Shown piece after piece: positions 43,757-54,599 of a stretch of 64,000 nucleotides of DNA (position 1 is the stretch's first letter; every line of letters begins with the position of its first letter). The stretch is from assembly GCA_944739405.2 (NCBI GenBank), contig OX123184.2, positions 791,501 to 855,500 of the forward strand. The letters run 5' to 3'. Made by a program: the position numbers and the translations under genes. Under the pieces are notes generated by a model that worked only from the letters and a program-made list of their open reading frames with translations, did not search any database and was not told where the DNA came from. Source of the stretch: Euclidia mi (lineage: Eukaryota; Arthropoda; Insecta; Lepidoptera; Erebidae).

Positions 43757-46703
43757 TTATGACAGGCATGTAAGTAATGCTTCAGTTTGAGAATAGTCTA
43801 GTTCAAGTAGCCAATTTAGTATTTTCCTCTGAGCTTGTTGCTTATTCAGATTTGTGAAGTGAATTTGTTTATGGATATTCTTGTAGATTAAAGAGCTAAT
43901 TATATAAAGTTGTTTTCTGGCGAATGAGGTTTGATGAGGTTGTGTGGGGCATATAAGCCTATTTTTGCGTTTATTTGTGTCAGGTGGGGGCATTTGTTGG
44001 TGTTTCCAGATTGCAGCTCGTAGCACAAAGAGCTGTCTGGCAGTTAGTACTTTGCATTCCTCATAGAGTTGTTTGGTAGGGTATCTAAATGGTTTATTTA
44101 GCATCACCTTGAGAACAGCTCTTTGTGCACGTTCCACCTGGAGAAACTTTTGTTTGGCTGCTCCACCCCAAGCCGGGATACAATAATTGATGATAGACTG
44201 ACAGATTGCGGTATATACCATTTTCAATGTTTTGAGATCTGCACAGTATCTCAGTGATTTGAAGATGTGTATAGTTCTTCTGAGCTTACAGGAAATTGTG
44301 TCCAGATGTTGGTACCATTTCAGCCCATCATCGATCATCACTCCAAGGTATTTTACTGAGGTCATTTGAGGTAGTTTTTCGCAAGAGCACGTAGAGGTGC
44401 TTGAACACGTATGAGCCTTAATTGTGTAATCTAGGTTTGGTTTCATTTTCGCATTAATATAAAAAGGTATATAGCTGGTCTTAGTTAAGTTTAAGGTTAA
44501 GCGATTATTATCTAGCCAGCGCATGACGGATCTCAGTGACTTTTCAGCACTAGATTGCACCTCTGCCCAAGATTTGCCATATACCACGATGGCAGTATCA
44601 TCCGCATATGTAAATATTTTAGCTCTTGATAGGGATAGGTTACATAAGCTATTTATATATATAACAAAGAGCGTGGGACCGATGACACTGCCCTGCGGGA
44701 CACCGTAGGATACAGTTTCATCTTCACTGATGTGAGAACCTATTTTCACACAGATTTTGCGCTTTTCAAGGTAAGTTTTAAATAATTGATATATGTGACC
44801 TCTTATGCCAATCTTATCTAGCTTGGAGAGCAAGATGGGAACAGAGACTGTATCGAATGCTTTGCTTAGGTCTAGGAACATAGCTATGCTCTTTTGCTGT
44901 GTATCAAGTTTTCGAGCTACAAACTCTGTCAGATCTATAACTGCGTCTTCAGTTGATACTCCTTTTTTAAAACAGTATTGATTCTTGGCTATAATATTAT
45001 AGTGATTTAAGTAACTTACTAGCTGTTTATTTATAATCTTTTCCATTATTTTTGACAGAGTAGGCAGCACCGCAATTGGTCGATAGTTATTGAGACAGTC
45101 TCTGTTCCCATTCTTATATATGGGATGAACGATGGCTCTCTTGAATGGTTCTGGGAATATCCCGCAAGCAATGGAACTATTTATTATGTGTGTAATTAAA
45201 GGTACTAGAGTTTTCCGGCATAGTTTTATTAGTTTTACGGAAATTCCATCCCATCCAGTAGCACAATCCTGTCTTAGAGTCATGATGGTGTGATCTACAT
45301 CAGTATTGTCCATTTCAAGCATAACAAATGAGTTAGGGATAGGAGTTGTATTTGTCGACTACCCATGAAAGATATTTGGGAGTGGATGGTTTGAAATCTT
45401 TGACGCTAGATTTTCGCCAAGTTTCGCAAAAAACCTACACACGTCTCTAACTGCTCTCTTTGGCTCAGGTACTATTTTAAGAAGATCCAAGGGAGGGTGT
45501 ATTTGCTTTTTAGTATGTGTGATATCCTTTATTTTGTTCCATAAGGTCTTAGGGTTGGATTTAGCTTTATTTAGTTCGTGTTGTTCATGGATTCTTTTTA
45601 GTTTTCTTAGAAGGGCATTACAAAAATTTCTGTAGCGTTTTTATGTCAACTGTAGAAAATGATTGTCCGGTGATTTGCGGGCTTTTATGTGAAGCTTATC
45701 ACGGTGACGTATGCATCGTAACAGGCCCGGGGTGATCCAAGGCTTGATATTTCTGTTTTTTTTTAGGGATGCAGGGTTGTTTAGTATGTTTAGCAATAGC
45801 ATTCTGTAGTATGTTAATAAGGTTATTTGCGGCCGTGTTTGGGTTAGATGTATTTGTCCCCGTAGAAAAGTCACATGCCTCAATATGTTTTGTCAGGCTT
45901 GGGTAGTCAATTCTAGCGATTTTGTGGTCGGACGCTAACGGTCGTGAAGGTTCGATATCTTCAATTTCTAATAATATTGGCATATGGTCAGTGATATGAG
46001 ACTCAATAACAAGAGCGCTAGCTGTTTGGTTAGATTTTAACATGATATGGTCAATACCATTGTTCATACGAGTTGGGATTCGGTGGGCGGGATAAAGACC
46101 ATGAATCGCATTAAGTGTTAGATACTCTCCTGCCCTATCGTCGGTCCCGGAAGGCTTAATGTGTATATTGACATCGCCCATAAGACTAATATTTTTATAA
46201 ATATTTAGTGTTGACAAAACATTGTCCAAACTAGTCAGAAAGTCATCGAATTCTTGTTTTGTATTAAACGATGGCGACCGGTATATGGCTATTATAGCTA
46301 GTTTGTTCTTTATTTGACATGTTATACAGTTCGCGTTATTAAAGTCAGGCTCATCAACTATACAATTAATTTATTTTCTAATAAACAGTACGATACCATC
46401 ATTTTGATTGCGTATCCGCTTTGTGTAGTATGATTTATATCCATTTATCACGGGCATACAGGGAACCTTACTTAGCCAACACTCCGTTAAAATTAATATG
46501 TCGAAATATATTTTGGTTTGTAATATTAGAGCTAGAAGTTCGTTAAAGTTTCTGTTTAAACTTCGTATGTTGACATGCAAAATTTTGAGAGAGCTCTTAG
46601 AACCTGACAGATAATTGGAACAGTCTGTCGGCATACACGTGTTTACCTTTGCTATTTCTATATCATCTAAGTCTGAGATAATAGTTTTAAGTGTGGTAGC
46701 CAT
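43757..46703 (-). pseudogene. LINE C ORF2: endonuclease-reverse transcriptase, interrupted
   Basis: The start at 46703 (MATTLKTIISDLDDIEIAKV) leads into the endonuclease (LKILHVNIRSLNRNFNELLA, ISLMGDVNIHIKP, GIDHIMLKSN, SHITDHMPILLE). The RT has CATGWDGISVKLIKL, LNNYRPIAVLPTLSKIMEKI, AMFLDLSKAFDTV, YGVPQGSVIGPTLFVIYINS and IFTYADDTAIVV, followed by a long C-terminal domain to LLTCLS at 43757. Breaks: an in-frame TAA after VLFIRK (46371), a frame change in a T-run near 45757, and stops near 45641 and 45360. The RT half (521 codons) is uninterrupted. Jockey/CR1-group affinity is inferred. Confidence 0.88.
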
Positions 46704-47057
46704 TTATGATGGGAAAAATGCGCAATTAGTTATGTATGAAGATGTGGAACATTTCCAGTGATATGTTACATAGCTATATAAAAGCCAATTGGAACAAAAG
46801 TGATATAATGGATTGTTTCGATAAGCAGTAAAGAGTATTAGGCCTATTCTGACTGTGCATAACTCTATGTTTACGTGTATTGTATTTATGTAATGTTTGA
46901 GTGAGTGGTATATTTTGTAAGTGTTATTGTGTGTTGTGTGATACATGTACCTTATAATTTGTATTAAGGTGTGTAGGGATTTACATATTATTAGAGAGAT
47001 TATACTATAGTAGTTGTCTTTAAATATCTTACTGGGTGGGAAGACATGATAGCATAG

Positions 47058-48063
47058 TCATTCCGTCGGTTTTTGTAGCTCAATGAGGGTTGACTCACTT
47101 TTTATTAGAACTTGTTTGTTGCCGGGCTGCCTCCGCAGGAATATATATCCATTTGATGACCAACAAAACATATAGCCATTCCGACGGGCAAAGTCCCTTG
47201 CTAGGTAGAACAGCTTCTTTGATGTATTCGACAGGTGTTCTTCCACATATATGGGTTGCGTATCACCAGATAAGCCGATAAGTTTTGTGTTTAATTTGTT
47301 TTCTTTGTTCGCCTGTTTTCTGTTGAAACTGCGGACTCGTGATAGAAGATCTTGTTTGGTTTGGACGCTTGTAAATTCTGCGACAATAGCTTTATTAGTT
47401 CCGCGATTGCCTGATATGCGGTAAACATCTCGGAAGTGTGCAGGAGTTAAGGGCATGTCCACTGCTTTCGCTACTTCAGTTATTATTCTAGTCAAGTCCG
47501 CCGTAGTCTCTTTTTCTTGGTTTGGTACGTTACGAATTTCTAAGCTGGATGTTCTGGACTTGTGTTGTAGATCTGTTATAGTTTTTTTCTAATGACTCCG
47601 CATACTTTTTATATTCTTGACATTCTCCTTGCAACTGCTGCACTTGGTTTTTTAATTCGTCATACTGCTCACTCACAAAAGTAATTGACTTTTCTATTTC
47701 CATATTCGTCTTCTGTATTTCTGAGTTTTGTAGTTTTAATTCAGCTATGTCAGTAATTAATTTAGAAATAAGGCTGGATTGTTCTACAATAGATTTAGTC
47801 ACGTTCGAATCGAGATCAGTTTTCCATGACGAAAGCATTTCTTTTATTTCGGCTTTCAATTTCTGTTTAAAAACCTCTAATGCGGTTGGAGTGCTCGGTG
47901 ACTCACTCAATCGCTGGCGTTTACTACGGTCGATCGTGTTTATGAACTCTGGATCAGTGACGGCTCGATTTATATTTGGCGCCGTTTTTGTATGATCACT
48001 TTGCCTATTTCCCTTTTGAGTTGGTGTATTTTGCGGAGGCGATCTCTGTACTTTAAATGCCAT
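47058..48063 (-). pseudogene. LINE C ORF1: coiled coil plus FP25K-like (Baculo_FP) domain, one frameshift
   Basis: The start is at 48063 (MAFKVQRSPPQNTPTQKGNR). A disordered basic head is followed by a long coiled coil (KLITDIAELKLQNSEIQKTN, QYDELKNQVQQLQGECQEYK). After a frame break near 47500-47530 the frame 47495-47058 reads MTRIITEVAKAVDMPLTPAH, FRDVYRISGNRGTNKAIVAE, ending in NGYMFCWSSNGYIFLR. This second part resembles the Baculo_FP/FP25K-like domain found in many arthropod transposon ORF1 proteins. Its role is probably nucleic-acid binding in the RNP. Confidence 0.75.
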
Positions 48064-48359
48064 GTTTTAAAGCAATAGGTACCTAATTGTTGTTGTTCTG
48101 TTAGTGTGGATGTTTATACTGGATCAGTTTAAAGTATCAATAAAAGTAAATAAATAATAAGTGAACAGGCGTACCGTAGCAGTTCGGTGTTGCGTCGCGT
48201 AGCTAACTGCTATCGTAGTGTAGTGCACTCACACTTTCACACCGTCCGGTCCGCTACATGTATGACGTAGTCTCGTGAGTCGCGCCGCTACCGCGTTGAC
48301 TTGGTGCCACGCTGCGGCGGCGCTCGCGCCGTATCGCTGTTATGTGGCCGGTTATTTCG

Positions 48360-49106
48360 TAGATTATTATTGCTACATTAAATTTTTATAATCAATTTTA
48401 TTATATTCTGACATTGTGTTTTTATATTATTCTAAAGCTTAAATACTTACATGAAATCGGCAAATCCATCATATAATTGAACCGGAATATTCCTACAAAA
48501 AAAAATGCTTGCCTAATGGTTGAATATGGTAAAAGAACCTAAATATGTATTAGTATATAAGATCTGCTGTATACCCATATTCGCAAATGATTAAATGAAT
48601 AATGAATAAACTAACGAGACGAGATTTGACAGATTTACAGTAATTCCTTAGAGCTACTGCCATCTGATCTTCACGACAAGTAAAATAACTATTTCGAAGA
48701 GGCAGGCTATCGTTAAAATAATAAATGTTGATACTATCTTTATCTTTAAGTGTTCCCATGAGCTTCGAACTAGAAAGCTTTGTAGCCGACTTTGGTTAAC
48801 TATCTGGAGTACTTCATAATATTGGACTCAGTTTACTTTAAGCGAACAGAGCACCTCGATAGGTAGTTAACTGATTACAGTGCGAAGGAGGAGAACATCG
48901 AGCCTTGATTAACTTCAAACATAGATTACTCAACATTTTCGTAAAAATGATAATCAAATGCAACTTTAGCTAAGACTTTATCGATATTATTTGGAAATGT
49001 TAAATGTCGAAAAAGTTTTCAAGATCGAAAGAATAAATCATTCAAATACTTCCTTATCTTTTAAACGCACATATTGCCTAGTACCAACATTAAGGATAAA
49101 TAATGT
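48360..49106. other. Intron sequence, no gene recognised
   Basis: AT-rich, non-coding. Its first 100 bp may be the continuation of the LINE A tail. Confidence 0.4.
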
Positions 49107-49448
49107 ATGGATTTTGCAAACATTTTACTAACGGTAGGAAAAACCACCATTTTCCAAGTCTCTCTCGCCAAATGGTTGCCGGAGAGACCGAAACGAGTAT
49201 GTGCTTATTTCCCTTGTCAACACAGATGTGACGGTCATGTTGGTGCTTGCCCCAGTCCTCCGGGTAAACGTTCGAAAAGTATCATCGTGGTAGTTTTACC
49301 CAGTGAGAATCTGACATACCCCTCCGGCACCTCAAGCGATAATAGATTCCGTGAGGATTGTTCCAAGAAAGAAGGCTCTTCTCGAAGTTACTATTTGCTT
49401 CATGTATTTACGTTATTGTCTTTCCCTCACGACACTCACGGATATTGA
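49107..49448. repeat. Possible old interspersed repeat
   Basis: A 113-codon plus-strand frame exists, but its text (TCTCTCGCCAAATGGTTGCC, GGAGAGACCGAAACGAGTAT) looks like a decayed repeat rather than an exon. No splice signals or host-exon composition are seen. Confidence 0.3.
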
Positions 49449-49563
49449 CGCTGTATTCTAAAACCGTCACCACAGTTCTATGATGTTGTGAACATTACAA
49501 AGTGTAGAGCTGCTCTCGTTCTTGCTGTTTGTTTATGTTTGTGTGAGTGTGTGGCGGGCTGAC

Positions 49564-49716
49564 CTTAGCGTTGGCTTGTTCGAGCAGCAGGTTGCGCAGG
49601 TTGTCCTGCTGCGCGCCCTCGTCGGCGGCGGCGGCTCTCTGCGAGTAGTGCGCGCGCAGGTAGTCGATGTTGAACTTGATCTCCTGCAGGAACGCTATCA
49701 CCTCCTCCTTCGTCAT
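49564..49716 (-). CDS. Host gene, exon MTKEEVIAFLQEI...
   Basis: The acceptor GTTTGCAG precedes ATGACGAAGG. It has 51 codons, MTKEEVIAFLQEIKFNIDYL, RAHYSQRAAAADEGAQQDNL, RNLLLEQANAK, with donor AAG|GTCAGC. Phase is 0 at both ends. It is strongly helical with heptad-like hydrophobics and probably forms one helix with the end of the preceding exon (TAIEDFLQEGM). Confidence 0.85.
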
Positions 49717-50066
49717 CTGCAAACACCACACCACAGAAATTTACTATTCTATTAACTCACGAGCAGAAAGCAAGTTGAGTGCTACCTCACGGTAATGAAG
49801 TCTAAAAGACAATAATAGTTTTAGTGTGTTTTCTGGAGCTAGTATGGCCACAGTTGTGTGTACAAGTGGAACCATTTATCGTATAATTGTGATGACAACC
49901 AACACTGGTGACATCTGAAAGACATGACATATAAATTTCTTTGTGTCAAGTACTTCCGTCGGACTGCAGTCCACCAGGCACGGTCACCTAGCCTGCAAGC
50001 CCGGGCAGAGGATCCTCCCACTAGTCGGAGGAACAGGCACAGTTACAGTTGCACATTAGAACGCAC
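49717..50066. other. Intron, nothing recognised
   Basis: Short unique intron. TCCGTCGGACTGCAGTCCAC and flanking text may be an old repeat, but this is not supported. Confidence 0.4.
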
Positions 50067-50192
50067 CATGCCCTCCTGCAGGAAGTCCTCGATGGCGGTG
50101 GTGACGCCGCGCTCGTCGCCCGTCCAGAACACGTACTCGGCCATGTCCAGCGGCGAGTACTGCACGCCCGCGTACGACGCGTAGTGGCCCAT
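50067..50192 (-). CDS. Host gene, exon MGHYASYAGVQYSPLDM...
   Basis: The acceptor GTGCACAG precedes ATGGGCCAC. It has 42 codons, MGHYASYAGVQYSPLDMAEY, VFWTGDERGVTTAIEDFLQE, GM, with donor ATG|GTGCGT. Phase is 0 at both ends. The block SPLDMAEYVFWTGDERGVTTAIEDF has the look of a conserved domain core, but I cannot name the family. Codon use is GC3-rich, unlike the surrounding intron. Confidence 0.85.
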
Positions 50193-50202
50193 CTGTGCAC
50201 AA

Positions 50203-50325
50203 CACGCAAACTATCATCAACAACACTGATCATGAGCCGTCCCACTGCTTCGCACAGGCCTCCTCTCATTAGGAAAATAGTTAGGCCATAGTGCACCAGG
50301 ACCAAGTGCAGACTTCAAATGTCTT
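50203..50325 (-). repeat. RTE-type LINE 3'-end fragment (minus orientation)
   Basis: CCGTCCCACTGCTTCGCACA..GGCCTCCTCTCA and TTAGGCCATAGTGCACCA match the complement of the family whose 3' end is seen at 3017. It abuts the exon acceptor at 50193. Confidence 0.65.
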
Positions 50326-50774
50326 TCGAGAACACAACACAAATACATCACCATCTTGTACTCGTATGGTCGTGTAGCTAAATTGGTTGAGTATCAATGA
50401 AACTGTAATTGTTTGCAAACAACATTAACTAGCTGTCTGTGTGCGCTTTTTTCGTGCAACTGATCTCACCACACTTACTGCCGATGTCATGTCAAACTTT
50501 ACGTATCATATCATCATCACAATGGTGCTTCTGTTGAGAAACTAGATTTTCGCCTTGGAGCCAGGGTTTGTTTTGTGTGTCTGGACTAATTGTTGGTGGC
50601 AGATGGCCTTGACAACTTTACGCGAACTATGGGTGAGCGCAGAAGGCTCCCAACCCGTAAGGAGCCAGGGTAGGTACTAAATGAATATCACCTCACCCGA
50701 TCTAGTTATAACTTTCTTCTTCAGTTTATAGATCTTCTTATCTCCAATAGACGAACACTACTATGATTGTACTT
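50326..50774. other. Intron, possible repeat fragments only
   Basis: GATTTTCGCCTTGGAGCCAG resembles text next to the SINEs near 18375 (TTTTCGTCTTGGAACTAGGG). No gene is recognised. Confidence 0.35.
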
Positions 50775-50990
50775 CTTTAATGCTAAGCGCTCACAGCGTG
50801 ACTTAACTTGCCGTTCTTAACAAGTCGGCAAAGTTAAGCAACACTCGCATAGGTCATCGCTGAATTTAATTGGTGACCGCATGTGACATTAAGGTTTAGG
50901 GCACTACCGTGCTTCAGAGGGCATGTAAAGCTGTCGGTCCCAGTTTATGTCTTAGGACAGGAACCGCTAAGCCACGTCGGAGGCCTTCAG
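50775..50990 (+). repeat. 5S-rRNA-derived SINE-like repeat
   Basis: GCAAAGTTAAGCAACACTCG followed by GGTGACCGCATGTGACATTA resembles 5S rRNA around its internal promoter. The remainder (GGGCACTACCGTGCTTCAGA, AGCTGTCGGTCCC) is a common lepidopteran repeat body. It is not a functional 5S gene, since the 5' and 3' halves of 5S are missing. Confidence 0.6.
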
Positions 50991-51080
50991 GTGGTCTGAA
51001 AACTCCGACATCAAAGTTGAAAACGAAATAAAGATGACCAAATTATATACTATGATAGATAAGAAAGATATGTGACGTAC

Positions 51081-51203
51081 GTTGTGGTTGGTCTCCTTGG
51101 TGATGTCAGCGTTGAAGGCGCGTCGCGCGGCGGTGTGCGCGGCGGCGGGGGCACCGTTGGTGGAGGAGCCGGGCTGTACCAGCCGAGCCGCGCCGTGGAA
51201 CAC
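51081..51203 (-). CDS. Host gene, exon VFHGAARLVQPGSS...
   Basis: The acceptor ATGGCAG precedes GTGTTCCACGG. It has 41 codons, VFHGAARLVQPGSSTNGAPA, AAHTAARRAFNADITKETNH, N, with donor AAC|GTACGT. Phase is 0 at both ends, joining 53258 and 50192. It is alanine-rich and contains ARRAF. Confidence 0.82.
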
Positions 51204-51257
51204 CTGCCATACGCAACCAACTATACCATCTTAACCATTATGTACTAACAACGAAAT

Positions 51258-51310
51258 AAGCCTAGGACGGACGTGCAAGGCACGGTGCCTTGCTCGTCCG
51301 TCCTAGGCTT
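51258..51310. repeat. 25-bp-arm hairpin
   Basis: AAGCCTAGGACGGACGTGCA...AGGCA pairs with TGCCTTGCTCGTCCGTCCTA...GGCTT across a CGG loop, with one mismatch. It is in an intron and intact. The stem is shorter than typical microRNA precursors. Confidence 0.85.
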
Positions 51311-52885
51311 GTGACCTTGTGACCTTTGAAGTGAGCTAACTTGTGGTTAAACTTTGAAGGTGCGAAGTAAGTCCGATGGCACTGTGAGAAGGCAGCATTA
51401 GATCCCACATTTGAGGTGCGAGAGGTTTGTTCACGCATGCCATACAAATTGAATGCCGAAACCATTTTTATTAGTCGAAGACACATGACATGAGTTCATC
51501 ATCCCGGTCGCAATCCATGACCTGCGAGCTTGGAGCCCGGAGTCCGCTTTGGTGCTACAAATTGCTTGATTTGATATCACCTTTCTGGTAACTTAGAAGT
51601 ATAATGTTTCTATTTGTGTTGAAGTAAATATAACTGTGCCACATAATGGCTACTGTTATTGTTAAAAAATTAAGCAAATGTGGTTTAATATGCGTGGAAA
51701 CAAAATAGTGCTGTATGGCAACTGGTACTCGAAGTAGGACACGACGCACACAAAGAAAAGGTTATTGGTTCCGAGTGATGGATGGACAGAGAGCGACAAC
51801 GAGCCTTTATTTTAGTTTCAGCTCACATACACACGCGTCATAAACAACTACAAGTCGTATACACAACAATTTCCCAGTTCACACTACTGTCGAAGCTATA
51901 TACTGTAATAAGTAAATTGTGAAATTGCTTTACTCTGAGAACTTATTTAAGAATAGCAAACTATGTGTGATGTATAATACTCTGAGTTTATTTCGGATGT
52001 TTCTTCTTAGGGTAGGAAACACCGGCCTCATCTAGTTCTAAAATATTATCTTATTGTAAAAAAACATTACTTTGAATTAGTTACTCATCGAATTCATCGT
52101 CCTAGCGTTATTCCAGTTGTTTTCAAGACTTTCGTCTAGGACCCCGGAGTGTCTCGCACTTGTCTAACCAGATTTGTCAGTAAGTATATTAGCTTTTCTG
52201 CAGAGCAACAGCTGCCGTCTGATCTCGGCACCCCATACGGTTATTTTACGATATTCCATGGCTTAGATATTGATTGATGCAAAACACTGTAGGTATGCCA
52301 TAATATACGTACTTTATTTGATCGACATGCCGCAAGATCTACGATCGCTATTCAACTGATGCCGTACCTACTGTCTTAATCACGTCACCAAGTTATAGTA
52401 TATATTATCAACTATCTGTTCTAAAATGGCCCGAATTTAATAAGTCCTTATGTACGAGTTCCTTGAATATAGATCAACTCATATGCATTTTATAGTACTT
52501 AGGTCGCTACGATAGTTGTGTTTGCGCCGCGTAAGTCCCTTGTATGGTCTTTGTGTCCGCGTGTGGACCCAGTAGACCTTTATGTGTCAACAAGGAGCGT
52601 CGTCCGCTCATAACTACAAACATGTATGTTAAAGTGCTGCTACCACTCGTAGCACAATAACCTCTATCTGTTAAGAGCAGCGCGGTGCGAGGGGTGCACG
52701 CATGTGAATGGTCGCTGTGTATGACGCTTCTAACAGTGCTGCTAATTATTATGGTATTGTTATCCACACCAGCGAACAGTATTTGGTGTGACGTCGAAAT
52801 ATGTAAGAATAATACTTCCAATTCCCTGCATTATATTAGAAAGGCGCATGAGATAGAGAAGAAGTAGGGGTAGTATGGAGTCTGT
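51311..52885. other. Intron sequence, no gene recognised
   Basis: Mostly unique AT-rich intron. An old interspersed repeat similar to 33900-33960 is visible near 51990-52040 (CGGATGTTTCTTCTTAGGGT, CACCGGCCTCATCTAG). The 104-codon frame at 52507-52821 is unsupported. Confidence 0.4.
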
Positions 52886-52889
52886 GAGG

Positions 52890-53045
52890 AGGGTGGTTGT
52901 TCTCATTATCAGCCTTTAATAGTCCACTGCTGGACTAGGCCTCTCCTTTGAAAGGAGGAATTGGCCTACTATACCACGCTGGCCAAGCGGGTTGGTATAG
53001 GGTTTGTATCAAGTATTCCTTCTCTTACAGTGCTATTCTCTGCAT
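52890..53045 (-). repeat. RTE-type LINE 3' end (minus orientation)
   Basis: TCAGCCTTTAATAGTCCACT..GCTGGACTAGGCCTCTCC and TACCACGCTGGCCAAGCGGG are the complement of the widespread family seen in plus orientation at 3017. Confidence 0.7.
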
Positions 53046-53257
53046 AATATGCTCCCTCTGTCGGCTCTTACGACACCCATGGGATGATATGGGGTGGTGA
53101 CAATTCGTATTCTTAATCCGTGACCACACGGACATATTGGGTGGTTGTTACTTAATCATAATAGAGCCCTACACTCCGATGGACATGGGGCTCTTGTTGA
53201 ACTTGACTCTATAGTCTGACGTCAGCCTCGCTGTTGGTGAGGTGAGGTGGTGCTGAC

Positions 53258-53472
53258 CTTGGGCGTGGTGTCGTCTGCGGGCGGTGGGGGTGGGGGGAGG
53301 GGTGGCGTGGCGGGCGCGTCCAGCGAGTCGGCGTCGAGCGCGCGGTGCACGCCAGCGCGCGGCACGTCCAGCTCGGCGTGCGCGCGCACTCGGGCCGCAG
53401 CGCCGTCTGTCGCGTCCGCCGTCGCGTGCGCCTCCACCCGGGAGAACAGCTCGCCGTTCGCCTGCACTGTGT
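53258..53472 (-). CDS. Host gene, most 5' exon visible
   Basis: The acceptor GTGTGCAG precedes ACACAGTGCAG. Two bases complete a codon, then 71 codons read TVQANGELFSRVEAHATADA, TDGAAARVRAHAELDVPRAG, VHRALDADSLDAP and a proline run, ending DDTTPK at the donor AAG|GTCAGC. It exits in phase 0 into 51203. The proline-rich, probably disordered tail follows a possible helical or beta region. The preceding exon was not found in this window. Confidence 0.75.
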
Positions 53473-53879
53473 CTGCACACACATTACGTCTATAAGTATC
53501 CGCTGTCCATCTAGAGGCAGTGGTGGCTAGTGAAGAGACTAAAGCCGTCAGTTTTTACGACAAAAGTTGGTAATTCTTTGGTGGAGATGTATAAGAGCAA
53601 ACTGCTATGCAGAGGGAATTTAATTTAAGCCAACAGCGCGCACCAGTTAATTTTCGAGTGCGTATTATATTGGTAATTGTCACCTGCTAAAGGGTGAAGG
53701 AAAAGATTGTAAGAAAACCTACATGACTGTGAGTTTCCATAATGCTCCCAAAAGACGTGTGAAGTTTTTATTTAAGTTTTTTACCTTTATATAAAAGACT
53801 GGAATGTTTTTTTTTATTTTTACAGGTAGGTAGTTCCTGAGATTAGCGCACTCGAGCAAACAAACAAACTCTTTAGCTT
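53473..53879. other. Intron or upstream region with a decayed repeat tail
   Basis: GTTCCTGAGATTAGCGCACT and CAAACAAACAAACTCTTTAG near 53830-53878 is a common lepidopteran repeat end. The TIR element at 53880 is inserted in it. Confidence 0.5.
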
Positions 53880-54177
53880 AAAGGTCAACGCTCATTAGAG
53901 CCACCCGGCACCCACTCCGCACCGCCTCGCCTCGTGCGGTTAGTATTCTTTATATGGATTTGTATGGGTATGCGCTCACTACATCAACTCCGTAGCGTCA
54001 CCGGATCGCCTGTGTCGTAAGCCGTACACGCGCGGGCGGCGGGTGGTCCACCCGCCGTCCGCGCGTGGACGGCTCGGTGGCAACTCGCTGCTCGCATGCT
54101 TGCCGCGCGTCGACGGCTCGTCGCCAACGTGCGGGTCCGAAGCTGACCGCGCGTTGCCCGCGATTGATTCACGTCCG

Positions 54178-54367
54178 AGTGTTACCAGATACACGGTAAA
54201 TACCGTAGATGCACGGTAATTTTGAGCAAGACACGGTCTACGGTAATAAGCTACTACCGTGTTCTTTTCTAAGGTATTTTTAATTATTAATTACCGTGTA
54301 AATTATACTCTTATTTTTACTCAAAAATATATTATGTTCTTACGAGTAATCCTTTATTGGCAACACT
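54178..54367. mobile_element. Nested MITE candidate with 'AGTGTTRCCA' ends
   Basis: AGTGTTACCAGATACACGG at the left is matched in inverted orientation by TGGCAACACT at the right, one mismatch in the first ten. The interior is made of ACGGTAA/TTACCGT motifs that can fold back on each other. It is AT-rich inside a GC-rich host element. Confidence 0.5.
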
Positions 54368-54599
54368 GGCTGTCGCAGTTGGTGATGTCGGAGAAATCAT
54401 TAACGATTTCATTACTTGGCAGGTAATATAATCCGGCAGAATTAAAAATATTTTAGGTAGTGTTTTTCATGAGCATACCTTATGTTAAAATTTGTAGGTA
54501 GTAGTTGTATTCATAGACGAAAGTTTAGTATCTAGTTGTGTGTCGTCATTGCATTACTTGAAAAAGTTAATTGATATAAAATAGAGTGCCAATTCAACG

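Larger units (their letters stand above)
43389..48359 (-). mobile_element. LINE C, nearly full-length non-LTR retrotransposon, 7-bp target duplication
   Basis: TAGATTA at 43382-43388 and 48360-48366 brackets 4971 bp. On the minus strand the order is a GC-rich 5'-UTR (48064-48359), ORF1 (48063-47058), a spacer with the ORF2 start at 46703, ORF2 to 43757, and a 3'-UTR with a GT-rich stretch and a TAA-rich tail at 43389-43415. It is inserted at the 3' end of LINE A. Confidence 0.88.

Noticed and set aside
49107..49448. 113-codon open frame as an additional host exon
   Set aside because: It is on the plus strand, opposite to the host gene, with no splice sites and repeat-like text.
50830..50890. 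5S rRNA gene
   Set aside because: Only the internal-promoter part is similar, and the rest is a SINE body.
51258..51310. microRNA precursor
   Set aside because: The stem is 25 bp with a 3-nt loop, too short for Drosha/Dicer processing, and there is no expression evidence.
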